DNA of 64,000 nt from Macrothele yani (taxonomy: Eukaryota; Arthropoda; Arachnida; Araneae; Macrothelidae). Position 1 is the stretch's first letter. Every line of letters starts with the position of its first letter. The translations under genes and the position numbers were made by a program. The stretch spans positions 100,668,489 to 100,732,488 of the forward strand of contig CM077025.1 of assembly GCA_039090855.1 (NCBI GenBank), given 5' to 3'. This document shows positions 21,995 to 32,685 of the stretch, piece after piece. The notes under the pieces were generated by a model. That model was not told where the DNA came from, did no database searches, and was given only the letters and a program-made list of their open reading frames with translations.

Positions 21995-22136
21995 GGCATG
22001 GATGTTGTGTTTATCTTACGGCACTGGCTCTCTCCCTTCCCTGGTACCAGTGACCCTAAATTAGGGACGGGCGACTGCTTATAGCCCATTAAGTTGCTCA
22101 CGGTGGTCGTTAAACTTCCAATAAAAAAAAAAAAAA
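21995..22136 (+). mobile_element. tRNA-derived SINE family 1, 5'-truncated
   Basis: It lacks the tRNA head but matches the body of the complete copy at 40937-41162: GGATGTTGTGTTTATCTTAC, CCCTAAATTAGGGACGGG, GCTCACGGTGGTCGTTAA, then a poly(A) tail. It lies inside the RTE copy. Confidence 0.85.
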
Positions 22137-22575
22137 AGAGGTCAGAGACAAGGTGACACTACATCTCCCAAACTCTTTAATGCCACATTGCAAAACGTCT
22201 TTCAATCATTTAATTGGGAAAACAAAGGGATAAAGATTTATGGAGATTATTTAACTCACCTTCGTTTTGCTGATGACATAGTCATTTTTGCAACTTCCCC
22301 TTCGGAACTGCAGAGTATGATCCAGGAACTTGCTGACAAGAGTAAAAAAGTGGGATTAAAAAGGATCTTTCAGAAGACAAAATTGATGCACAGTGCTTTT
22401 ACAACAAATGAAGATTTATCGATTGATGGGGAAAAGCTGGAGATAACTGATACCTACAGCACATTTACCTTGGACAGAAAATATCCTCTGAGCAGTGGCG
22501 TAACCATGTTTGAAAATCGGGTGGGGGGGGGGGGGGGGGGGTCCGATCACACATAACGCATTAGATGTATACATA

Positions 22576-23803
22576 TACAACACTATCTACCAACAAGTAA
22601 TTGGACATCTGTGATAGCAAAGGAAAACGAAGTTTATTCACCTTCATTAGTTGGTGGAGCCTCCACGAGCGGCGATTACAGCTGCGACCCTCCGGGGCAT
22701 ACTCTCAACCAGGCGCTGTACGACGGCTAGCGGTATTTTCTTCCACTCGGCTTGGAGAAGACAGATCAGTTCCTTCACCGATTTCGGACGATGGAGACAC
22801 CCCTTAAGTAAACGCTCCAATTCGTCCTAGAAGTGCTCGATAGGGTTAAGGTCCTGGCTCTGCGCAGGCCAGTTCATTCGATTAACCCCATTGTCACCAT
22901 ACCAAGCCATGGTGGACCTCGCAACATGACAGGTGGCATTGTCATCTTGAAAGTAACATGGGATCACCCCGTTAAACTGCCACAACGTAGGAAGCGCATG
23001 GTCATCCAAAATGGTGCAGTAGGTCTCGGCGTTGAGCCTACCAGGAATTGCGACCAAGAGTCCCGTGCCATACTAGAAGAAACACCCCCATAGCACAATT
23101 CCACCGCCGCCGAACTTCACAGTTGGCACAATACATTCCGGCAGGAGGCGTTCTCCAGGCAGACGCCAAACCCTGACCCTGCCATCCGAACGGTAGAAGG
23201 TGAACCTTGACTCGTCGCTCCAGAGAACCTGTTTCCACTGTTCAACGGTCCACTGTCGACGTTCTTTGCACCTCGTTAGCCGAGCAGAGCTATTGGACTT
23301 GGTGATCAAAGGCTTGTGGGCGGCAGCACGTCCATGATAACCGAGCAGATGGACTTCTTTACGGATGGTATTCATCGAAAGAACACTCCCGGATGCCTGT
23401 TGAAACTCCTCGCGGATGTGGCCCATCGATTTGGTGCGGTTCGTCCGAATTTCTCTGGCCAGCACCCGTCGGTCTCTAACTCTCAGTTTTGTGAGTCTGC
23501 CGGGCCAGGGCACATTCCGACAGTCACCTCTCATCTTCCACTGGCCAATCACGTAGGCCACTGTCGATTTTGGATACTTCAACTCGCTGGATATGTCACG
23601 TATGGATCGGCCATTTCTGTGGTACCCGATGATTACACCTTTCTCGAAATCAGAGAGCTCCGAACTGCGTGGCATCTTGCATGCGACTGGTTGCGTTGTT
23701 GTTTCCCACACGATATTTAACGGCGGCGACCGTGACGTGTATCAGGACCGCAGATATCGTCGATTGCAGGGGTGTCCAATTACTTGTTGGTAGATAGTGT
23801 GTA
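22576..23803 (-). mobile_element. Tc1-like family E, full-length element
   Basis: Terminal repeats CACTATCTACCAACAAGTAA (from 22581) and its complement ending at 23799; TA dinucleotides stand just outside (22576-22577 and 23802-23803). 1.23 kb. It lies within the hAT-like insert and next to a CA microsatellite. Confidence 0.85.
22647..23675 (-). pseudogene. Tc1-E transposase, full frame with two amber stops
   Basis: A 342-codon frame from the ATG at 23675 to the TAA at 22647 holds together without a frameshift. It is interrupted only by TAG at 23073-23075 and TAG at 22827-22829. The N-terminal helix-turn-helix region includes SDFEKGVIIGYHRNG. Catalytic residues are present: LWSDESRF, FQDDNATCH and DLNPIEH, with 34 residues between the second D and E. 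Two single-base changes may be all that separates it from an open frame, so the inactivation is recent. Confidence 0.85.
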
Positions 23804-23854
23804 TACAATATTATATACATACTGCCTGGAGAAGAGAGTTTGGGTCCCCCTCCC

Positions 23855-23856
<2 letters not shown>

Positions 23857-23911
<55 letters not shown>
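23857..23911. repeat. (CA)n microsatellite
   Basis: A run of about 27 CA dinucleotides immediately outside the Tc1-E right end. Confidence 0.95.
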
Positions 23912-23912
<1 letters not shown>

Positions 23913-24464
23913 AGCAGCCAAGCAGTTGCTGAAGCGCGATTTAATGGGCACGACATAGCCGCCTCTGTTGGCGAATTGTGGAACTTAGCGAACACAACTA
24001 TAAAACTATGATAGGTAGGGCAGAAATGTAAATTGCAAAGTTGTAGAACTGACTTTGCTCATTAGTAATCGATATTGCTGTTTTATTAAGTACACATTAT
24101 ACACGTGTTTGCATTCTCCGAAAAATTACAATCTTATATTATTAAATTTAGTTGGTTTACATCATAAAAAAGTGTGCATTATATCCTTATATACCCGAAA
24201 AATTGGGAGGAGGTGTCCTTTACATTGGGGTACCCCGACTCTGAAAATCTGGGAGGGTTCTGACCCCCCAGTGGTTTTCACTATGCCACAGAGGATCACA
24301 ATGATGAAGAAATTAATCGGCATATAAAACTTGGTTGGAGAGCTTTTGAAAGAAACAGTACAATTTTTAAGAGCAATATGCTATAACGTCTTAAAGGAAA
24401 AGTGTTTAATCAATGCATCCTTCGAGTGCTTACGTACAGAGCAGTGACCTGGACCTTAACTAAA

Positions 24465-26580
24465 CAAGTTAGTAAAATCATGCAATGCATTGATTATGAT
24501 ACGCTTTCCAACATACTAGAAATCATTACTCAAGTTATGAGGAAAATGGCTGTGGAATAAATCTCACTCCTATGCCCTGACCTTTGATCCCATTTCGATG
24601 ATATTCAACAGAACTGGTTCAGTATACCTCCGAAATAACATGATAAAGGTTTGTCGCAATCGAAGCAATTTTACGTAAGTTATGATGCATAAGGGCTATG
24701 GAATAGATCCCGCTTCTGTGTCCTAACCTTTGACACATTTCGCCCATTTTCAATAGGATTCTTCCCCAGACAGGTCCTTACAACATACTAACATTCATCC
24801 AAATTGAAACATTTTTACGCAAGTTATGATGTATAAGGGCTATGGAATAGATCCCGCTCCTGTGTCATAACCTTTGACCCCATTACGCCCATTTTCAATA
24901 GGATTTGTCCCCAGGCAAGATCCTACAACATACTAACATTTCATCCAATTCGAAACATTTTTACGTAAGTTATGACGCATATTGGCGATGGAAGTGATTC
25001 CGCTCCTATGTCCTGACCTTTGACCCCCATTTCGCCAATTTTCAATAGGGTTTGTCCCCAGGTGGTCCCCTACCACATACTAAAATTCAATCGAAATCGA
25101 GCCTTTTTTACTTTAGTCATGACGCTTAAGAGCAGTGGAATGGATTCCACTCCTAGTCCTGACCTTTGACCCCATTTCGTTCACTTTCAATAGGGTTCTT
25201 TACAAAGTGTTCCCCTACCACATACTAAAATGTCATCGAAATCGAACGATTTTTACGCGAGTTATCGTACGGACGAACATACGCACACAACGCGTGACGT
25301 AATGAGGCAGATGGAAATCGCGACCATATGCTCACAAGAGTGCGACGTCATAAAACTTTAATAGGATCCACACACAACGCGTGACGTAATGAGGTAGATG
25401 ACGTGACCACGCGCCAACATCTAATGGCACGACGCAATGACACTACACTAAAAACGTGGTAACTCGGGGTGGTTATTTAACACACTAAACGAATTTTTCT
25501 AAAGTCGAGATAAAGCTAAATCGATTTCTAGTACCAGAAAACGGTAGGTTAACGACTTTCATCAAAATCCTTAGAGCCGTTTTCATAATAAAATTTACAT
25601 ACATACAAGAATTGCTCCTTTAAGGTGAACGTCAAGTAATTTTGCTTCCTGTACTTCGAATGGAAAAAATTCTGTACACATTTTCTTCCCAATTAATGCG
25701 TTCCCAAGGATTAAAATTTAAAAATCGATTAAAATATCTTCATTTTATAACTGCAATACTTAATATTTTATAAAACATAACCATAATTATGCAATCCAAC
25801 ATTTGTTTGTCTACTGACGTCATCAAAATACAGGTCGCGCCATCCTTTTTCTGGTTTCAACACCACCAAAGGAAAAGTTACTGATTTTTAATATAATTAT
25901 GGTTATGTTTTAGAAAATATTAAGTATTCCAAGTTAAAATAGGAAGCTATTTTAATCGATGTTCAAATTTTCATCCTTGGGAGCACATTAATTGTGAAGG
26001 AAATGTGTGCAAAAGTTTTTCCATTGGAAGTATAGGAAGCAAAATTACTTGACGTCCATCTTAATAATATGGGATAAGGGCGATGGAATGGATCGCAATC
26101 CTATGTCCTGACCTTCGACCCCATTTCGCCCATTTTCAATAGGGTTCGTCCCCAGGTGGTCCCCTACCACATACTGAAATTTCATGGAAATCGAACCATT
26201 TTTACGCACGTTATGACGCATAAAGGCAATGGAATGCATCCCGCTCTTATGTTCTGACCTTTGACCCCAATTCACCCATTTTGAATACGGTTCGTCCCCA
26301 GGCGGTTCCCTACCACATAGTAAAATTTAATTGAAATCGAACTATATGTATGCAAGTTATGACGCATAAGTGTAATGGAATAGATCCCGCTCCTACGTCG
26401 TGACCTTTGACCCCATTTGTCCCATTTTCAATAGGGTTCGTCCCCAGGTGGTCCTCTACCACATACAAAAATTTCATCGAAATCGAACCATATTTACGCC
26501 AGTTATCGTGCGGACAGACGGACGGACGGACAGACAAAGTTGGAACATATACGCCTCTTCAACCTACGGTTGGAAAGCGT
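24465..26580 (+). mobile_element. 143-bp-repeat element H, copy 1
   Basis: Interrupts the RTE between TTAACTAAA and AAAAAGACACAC. The head has CAAGTTAGTAAAATCATGCA and, 36 bp in, ACGCTTTCCAAC (24501-24512). Its exact complement GTTGGAAAGCGT lies at the very end (26569-26580). In between are tandem units of about 143 bp: one head-type unit, then tail-type units with GACCTTTGACCCCATTTCGC. The first array ends near 25254, the second runs about 26065-26530, and each ends in ATCGTRCGGAC. 25270-25619 is unrepeated. A tandem-repeat core between defined, partly inverted ends recalls DINE/Helentron-type non-autonomous elements; that classification is an inference. Confidence 0.65.
25620..26064. mobile_element. 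Palindromic TTAA-flanked element 1
   Basis: TTAA at 25620-25623 and 26061-26064. Ends GGTGAACGTCAAGTAATTTT and the complement of GATGGACGTCAAGTAATTTT. The arms are about 180 bp, with a centre near 25840. TTAA duplication plus inverted ends suggests mobilisation by a piggyBac-type transposase. No coding sequence. Confidence 0.7.
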
Positions 26581-26960
26581 AAAAAAGACACACATAGACC
26601 GCAGATAACTGAAAGAAGCATGGAGGGTAGCATGCTTGGTGTAACCAGGAGAGATAGGAAGAGGAACTCATGGATAAGGGAAATTACAAGAGTGGACGAC
26701 ATCATGACCAGATTAAAATCCCTGAAATGGAAATTGGCTGCGTATGTTGCCAGAAGGACGGATCACCGATGGACAACATAAATTCTAGACTGTACTCCAT
26801 AGGACAGGAAAAGACCTAGAAGAAGACCACGTGGGAGATGAGTGGATGAAATTAGAAAACATGCGGGAGTGACATGGAGGAGACTGGCTCAAACAGATTG
26901 TTGTGGAAGAAACTCGGGGACGACCTTCATCGAACAGTGGATTGATAATGTTTGACAATG

Positions 26961-27047
26961 ATTAAGGATGATGATAAGAAGTAAGAGCTAGTTTTCTTTA
27001 TAGGCAGCAATAACTGTGAAATTAAGTTAATAAACAGCATTATACCT
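26961..27047. other. Short spacer after RTE 3' tail
   Basis: AT-rich; nothing recognised. Confidence 0.4.
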
Positions 27048-27200
27048 TGTACCGTACCTACCTCAGAGGTGAAGTGCATGTCAAGACAGCAAATCTGCAG
27101 CAATAAGTTTAGTCTGTGCAGTTCAATCGGTAGAACAGTTGACTCCGGAGGAGGCAGATTCAAATACCACCACCGGAAAAAAATACTTTATTTTTACAAC
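27048..27200 (+). repeat. Solo LTR of the tRNA-TRIM family (diverged)
   Basis: Aligns by eye along its length with the LTR of TRIM copy 3: CCTCAGAGGTGAAGTGCATG, GTCAAGACAGCAAATCTGCAG, then a degraded tRNA-like core with A box (TGCAGTTCAATCGGTAGAAC) and CTCCGGAG. It ends near TTTTTACAAC. No primer-binding site or second LTR is present. Confidence 0.65.
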
Positions 27201-27348
27201 CTGAATGGACATAAAAATAAAATGACACTGATAAAAAAATTTTACAAAAAGAAAAAAAGAGAGAGAGGAAGAGAAAGAAAGAAAAACACAGTAAAGTGAT
27301 CCTATGGCAGCAACGCTATTTTTCTTGTGTATTTGTTTTGACTAAACA

Positions 27349-28280
27349 TACAGGGTGATTCAAAAAATCGGTGCAAAAGTAAAATGTGATTAAAAACGAT
27401 CTATGGGTTGGAGAAACATGCTGTTTGCAAATTAATATCCACCGAGGTAGGGGATTTTGTATGACATCAAGAAAAAAGATAGTTCAAAATCTCGACAATA
27501 GAGGGCGCTGCTGAAGAGATTGCCACATAAGTGACGTTTGCACATTACTCACACAAAGCAACGTTAGGGAGAGACATAAAACCATTACGGGGAAATGCAG
27601 TCATATTTCCAATGTGCGAAGATAATAAAGGTTCGTGCTGTCATTCTGATTGCAAAAACACACGGTTTTATTAAGCTAATAATTTGCATATAACGTGAAA
27701 TCAGGCGTGCACGTTTAGCACCGATCATCTATTGAACAGGCATAGTGCACACGAATAGCTTCCTAGATCTCCAGATCTCACACACGCTGATTTCTGGTTG
27801 TAGGGCTACTTGAAATTCCGTGTCTATAGAGATACACCCCAGACCTTACCATCGCTGAAAGACGCCGTACAGCAGGAGGTATCACTGCATCAGCCATTCC
27901 CGTTGACATGTTGTTCAATGCTGTATCACCCGTAATACCACGACCAAAGAATAACACGCGAAGCGTTTATATTCTTTGCCACGACTGCGAGCAGTACTGG
28001 AATGTGGTGGTGGACACATTGAGCACTTGCATCTCTAGATCATGCTGAAATAAAGTAAATTTCACTAATTTAACGTAGATCTCATTTCACCATTCTTACC
28101 TCTCGTTGTTTTCTCTGCAGCAGCGCCCTCTATTGTCAAGATTTTGAACTATTTTTTCTTGATACCATGCAAAATCCCGCACATCGGTGAATATTAATCT
28201 GCAAACCGCATGTCTCTTCGACCCATAGATCATTTATTAATCGCATTTTACTTTTGCACCAAACTTTTGAATCACCCTGC
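27349..28280. mobile_element. DNA transposon D1 with long terminal inverted repeats (deleted derivative)
   Basis: The left end is TA-CAGGGTGATTCAAAA (27349) and the right end is its complement TTTGAATCACCCTG (ending 28279). The ends continue as about 170-bp inverted repeats that include GACAATAGAGGGCGCTGCTG and its inverse. Between them, 27770-27960 on the plus strand reads, with breaks, as a transposase C-terminus: SPDLTHADFWL, GYLKFRVYRDTPQTLPSLKDA. That is the third-acidic-residue region of the Tc1/mariner superfamily. The rest of the gene is deleted. Confidence 0.7.
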
Positions 28281-30528
28281 ATTTTAATTAAACGAGAAAA
28301 GAATAATAAAAAAAAACAATGATTTGCCCCACATTCAGTGATGTTTTCTGATATTTTATCCCACACTTTGCCTTTCATTACATTATCACAGTGACGTTTG
28401 CGTCTAATGTCGTACAAAATAGGATCTGTTTGCATAGAGTTGATTAACTTTTTCGTCAAAAGTGAACAACTTAAAAGCAGGAGCGATAAAAGCTCGGAAA
28501 TCAAGTCGCTCCGAGAACTTGCAGTCTGGTGATGCAATAAAGTAAATAACTGTAGGCAGATAACCTTGACTAAACGCATGCGTAATGTTTCGGAACTTTT
28601 CGAATCCGTGAAAAATATTCTCAACGGACAATCATCAAAATTTCCTTTTCGTTCCGTTCCGATATCTCCAATTGGGCATTATGATTGCCCCCCCCCCCCC
28701 TTCATTTCCGCTCCGACCAGATGCAGAGATATGATATCTCTGCAACTAATAGTCCGATAAAAAATTTATTTTGCATTGGAAGCTTGAAATGTGCGAATGA
28801 TAATCTTTACCATAGTTTTTTTCCCGATGCAAAACTTCACCGCTATAGGGCGTAAACTTTTCAGATGGTATCAAATTCAAAATACATTTTGTTGCACATA
28901 TTTGCTTCCAAATATCTCATTGGAAAAATTCGCTCTTCCATTCGATGCCATTTAAACGAAGGCCATTGTTCCTTTTTCAAGTAATGCATAGATTTTCCGC
29001 TAGGTGGCGTAAGGGTAAATTGCGTTTTCCCCAATATCTCTGCTTCTAAATGTCCGATTTAAAAAAAAATTCCTGCAGCGAAAACAGTTCCTCATGGCAA
29101 ATGTTTTGCATATAATTTCAAATTTTTTGTAAAGAACGGTTTGGCCACCAGAGGGAGTAAGTGCTTTTTTCTGCTTCTGATGTACTTGCAGAAACATCTG
29201 AGCTTCTGAAAACTCGACAGAAAATTTTTTTCGTAGACCGATACAGCTCACCTCGACGAACATTTTGAGAATAACCTCCTGATAAAATAGCTCGCAGTTT
29301 TCCCACCAGGGTCATAGATGTACATCTCATTTTTGTAGATATCTCCCTTCTAAGAGTCCGATTTGAAAAAAAAATCCTTTTGTTCCAGAGCGTTTCCGGT
29401 GCGAAATGTTTCTCACATAGTTCTAAAAATTTCAAGTAATGCAGACTTTCTACTAGGGGCGTATAGGTAACTGCGTTTTCCTTGATATCTCAGCTTCTAA
29501 AACTCCGATTTGGAAAATTCTTCCTACATCGGATACAGCTCCTGATGGAAAATGTTTTGAATATAATTTCTGATTTTTGATAAAGAATTGTTTGGCCACC
29601 ACGGGGCGTAAGGGTTTATTTCCGCTTCTGATGTATTTGGAGCAAAATCTAAGCTTCTGAAAACTCGATTGACAAAATTCTTTCTTTGGCCGATGCCGCT
29701 CACCTAAGAAAACCTTTTCAGAATACTTTCTTCTTAAAATAATGCATAGTTTTCCCGCCAAGGGGGTGGATGTATAACAGATTATCGTTGCTGTTGATTC
29801 TGAGAGTCCGATTTGAAAAATTCTTTATTTGTTGGAGCACGTTTCCACTGCGAAATGTTTCTCACATAGTTTAATATTTTTCTTAGCGCACAAGTTTGAC
29901 ACTAAAGGGTGTAAGTTCATGTTTCCGTTTACTGCAATATCTGTGGGACAAAAAACCCGATTAAAAATATTTTTTCAGTCAGTTACTCCTGACTATGAAA
30001 ACACTTTTTGTGTATGTTCTTCCCAAAATAATGCACAATTTCGCCGGTAGGGAGCGCCAATGTTAAATCTGTTTTTCTTAATATCTCTACTTCTCCACGT
30101 GTCATTTAATAATTTCTTTCAACACTGGATGCCATTTACCTTGTGGAACACTTTAGGTTAGTATTTTGAGGAGCTTCATAGTTCACAGTTCTGTCGCTAG
30201 GTGGTGTTTGTGTACTTCAGTTTTCAGCTGTATCACTGCTTCTAAAAACCGTATTAAGAAATTTCTTTTTTACTGTATGCCATTCGCTGCAATACAGAAG
30301 TAGAGCATTATCCTCTTTAAATAGTGCACAGCTTTCCCGCTAGAGGGCGTAAAGGTCAAAACCTTTATCTTGCTATCTCTGCTTCCGGGAGACGTGTTTT
30401 GAAAAGTTATTTTCCTTAGCATAGCTTTTCCCATGAAGAATATCTTTCGCCGATTTTCAACTTTCACGTTATGGAAAAATTCCTCCTCCGATTTTTAACT
30501 TTCACATTATGGAAAAATTCCTTCTATA

Positions 30529-31846
30529 TACACAGTGCGTCAAAGAATTTTTAAGACTGGGTCTGTAAAATGAAATAGAAACAAGAAATTATAATTTGTT
30601 TTGGTTTGTTATTCAAAATAAGTCCTTCCGGCTTTAATACACTTGTTACAGCGATTTAATAATGATTCGAATGCCTGTTCCAGTTCACCTTGCGGAATTG
30701 CCTCCAAAGCACGCGTCGAAGCTGTTTTTATGGTCGAAATATCATCAAAATAACACCTTTTTAACGTCATTTTAAGTTTTGGGAATAAAGAAAAGTCGCA
30801 GGGTGCTATATCAGGCGAATACGGTGAATGATTCAACACACACAGACGTTATTTTTTGCCAAAAATCTACGAACAAGAAGTGAGGTGTGACTGGGTGCAT
30901 TATCGAGAAACAAACACCACCTGTTTTAATCTCGATATTCTGGACGAATGCGACGAATTCTGCTCATCAAACGCCTCAAAATATTTAAATAAAACTCACC
31001 AGTAATTGTTTGTCCACTTGGAACAAATTCTTTGTGGACAATACCCTTAATATCGAAGAATGTAATGAATATTGTTTTGATTTTCGACGGAACTTTTCTT
31101 GTTTTTTTGGCTTGTGGCGAGTTTTTTGACTTCCATTCCGAACTTTGTCGCTTTGTTTCAGGATCATATTGAAAACACCATGTTTCATCACCAGTAACAA
31201 TCCATTTTAAGAAGTATGAATCCTTTTCAGCAGCTGAAATGATGTCTCTGCAATGTGTACTTCTCCTTGATTTTTGTTCATTGGTTAACGTGTGTGGCAC
31301 AAATTTAGCACAGACTTTTGTTTTGCCCAAATCTTCATGCAGGATGGTTCGAATCGTTTCTTTGTTGATGTTTCAAGACTCTTCCATCATTCTTAGTGAC
31401 ACACATCGATTGTTTGCCACGAAATCACGCACTTTTTCAATAATCTCAGGTGTCCTAGATTACCTTGGTCTTCCGGTATGCTTATCATCTTCTAGCGTCT
31501 ATCTTCCGTCCAAAAAACGTTTGTGCCACAGGAAAACATTTCATCTACTTAAACAAAACTCACCGTAAACTTGTTTCATCATTTGGTACGTTTCCGAGGC
31601 ACTTTTATCAAGTTTTGCGTTAAATTTAATAACAGCCCTTTGTTCCATCTTAATAATTCAACATGAAAAATATTTTACTTCTCTAATGAACGCCCGTTTC
31701 GTTTGAGTTACTTTAACAAATGCGCAGTACTTTTGGCACAAAGCAAGCAGATGGTCACGGTTTATAACGCATTCGCGATTGCACTGGTGGCGTCACCGTA
31801 GGCTGAAATCTAGCGCCAGTCTTAAAATTTTTTAACGCACTGTGTA
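30529..31846 (-). mobile_element. Mariner M1, full-length with inverted ends
   Basis: TA at 30529-30530 and 31845-31846. Ends CACAGTGCGTCAAAGAATTT and the inverse of TTAAAAAATTTTAAGAC..CAGTGCG. 1.3 kb, the normal mariner size, inserted into K copy 1. Confidence 0.85.
30609..31648 (-). pseudogene. Mariner M1 transposase (DD34D type)
   Basis: Starts at the ATG at 31648. The N-terminal helix-turn-helix region (KLDKSASETYQMMKQVYG) is followed by several stops. The core is open from 31330: TGDETWCFQYDPETKRQS (first D), then a stop at 30926, LDNAPSHTS (second D), a frameshift near 30840, and HSPYSPDIAPCDFSLFPKLK with the third D. The C-terminus is open to 30609. The mariner signatures HSPYSPDIAP and the DD-D triad are clear. 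The enzyme moves the element by cut-and-paste into TA; this copy is dead. Confidence 0.85.
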
Positions 31847-32299
31847 TATATATATATTTATTTTTAATTTTTGATTTGAAAATCATTTTGTGTCCGATAC
31901 CTTCCTTCTGCTGTGAGAAGTTTTTTGTGCGCCATTTGTTAATTTTCGTGACATACTTTTTAGCCGCTGTTGTAAGTAAGCAGCTGTTTCTATTTCTAGA
32001 TGTATTATCGATTGGCGAAATCCGGTTAATTATTTCTAACCGGATGCATTGACTTTGAATGACTTTGACAAATTTAATTCGCGTCAGAAAGGATTCAAAA
32101 GACGTGCTCATTACAACCGAAAATTTGGTGTCATTTTTCTTGTTTTTATTTTTTAAAAGACGTGCCAAAGAATAAAAAAAGAAAGCCATACAATTTGCTC
32201 ACAATTGTTTATTAATTTTATTTTCAAAATTTACCGAGTTTCAGAAGCTTCTCAGCAGACATCAGACTCTAAATTTATATTTGAAATAATAGCAATACT

Positions 32300-32685
32300 T
32301 GTGACGTACTACAGAGGTAAAGCACGTGTCAAGACGACAAATCTGTACTCCGGAGTGAGGGGGCGCGAACCCGATCTCCGTCACGAACAAACTTGTGTTT
32401 TCACATTGGCGCCCGAACGTAAAAATGGCTGTACCGGCCGCTGGGTTCTTCGAAAAATGTGTGATCTTTGTTCCACACATTGTGTAAAATTAATAAAAGT
32501 TCGTTCTTCGCTTTAAAAAAAAAAAAAAAAAAAAAAAAGTTAGGAGGGAGATGATGTGACGTACTACAGAGGTAAAGCACGTGTCAAGACGACAAATCTG
32601 CAGCGAAACATTCCGTCCGTGTAGCTTAGTTGGGAGAGCAACTTACTCCGGAGTGAGGAGGCGCGTACAAATTTGTGTTCTTACA
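32300..32685 (+). mobile_element. TRIM copy 3 with tRNA-like LTRs
   Basis: 5' LTR 32300-32405, primer-binding site TGGCGCCCGAAC at 32407-32418, about 148 bp of non-coding interior with a long A run, a purine tract GTTAGGAGGGAGATGA, and 3' LTR 32555-32685. Both LTRs start TGTGACGTACTACAGAGG. The 5' LTR has lost the A-box half of the tRNA-like core; the 3' LTR keeps it (GTCCGTGTAGCTTAGTTGGG) but has lost the B-box half. The deletions are complementary. Total about 386 bp. Confidence 0.8.

Larger units (their letters stand above)
22493..24290. mobile_element. hAT-like insertion in RTE, containing Tc1-E
   Basis: The RTE sequence breaks after TATCCTCTGAG and resumes at AGGATCACAATGATGAAG. The insert begins CAGTGGCGTAACC and ends CACTATGCCACAG, imperfect inverted ends of hAT type. 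A candidate 8-bp duplication is CCTCTGAG versus CCACAGAG (6 of 8). G runs flank both inner edges. No hAT coding sequence remains. Confidence 0.5.
21680..26960 (+). pseudogene. RTE retrotransposon copy shattered by nested insertions
   Basis: RTE coding pieces appear in order: 21720-21990 (FRSGYSTIDYIH, FIDYEKAFDSV), 22140-22490 (LRFADDIVIFATS), 24291-24464 (the DEEINRH region) and 26581-26945 (LGVTRRDRKRNSW, the WAGH-equivalent, and a 3' end with TTGACAATGAT). The breaks are filled by a SINE, a hAT-like insert with Tc1-E inside it, and H element copy 1 with a TTAA element inside it. This order gives relative ages: RTE oldest. It is more diverged from the 10320 copy than the 9443 copy is. Confidence 0.8.
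28640..32190 (+). repeat. ~153-bp-repeat element K, copy 1, split by mariner M1
   Basis: A degenerate array of units about 150 bp long. Each contains TCYGATTTGAAAAATTCTTT and, some 100 bp later, a CCRCTAGGGGGCGTAA-like box. Three unit types alternate as A (TTTGGCCACCAGG), B (TTTTCCCRCCAGGG..TAGATGT) and C (TTTCCGCTAGGGGGCG); A to A is about 452 bp. It starts with the same head (ATTAGTCCGAT, GGAAGCTTGAAAT) as the copy at 62170. It resumes after the mariner and ends with a tail near 32080-32130 also found at 37665-37720. So it is a mobile element with defined ends, not a simple satellite. Confidence 0.7.

Noticed and set aside
24465..26580. CRISPR array, because of regularly repeated units
   Set aside because: Units are 143 bp with no short repeat/variable spacer alternation, and the context is clearly animal DNA with transposons.
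26310..26582. Small proteins in the 143-bp array (both strands)
   Set aside because: Produced by the tandem repeat and its GGAC tract; no conserved frame across copies.
28640..30500. Series of similar minus-strand small proteins in the K element
   Set aside because: The similarity follows from the DNA repeat; the frames shift from unit to unit and have no start or motif conservation.
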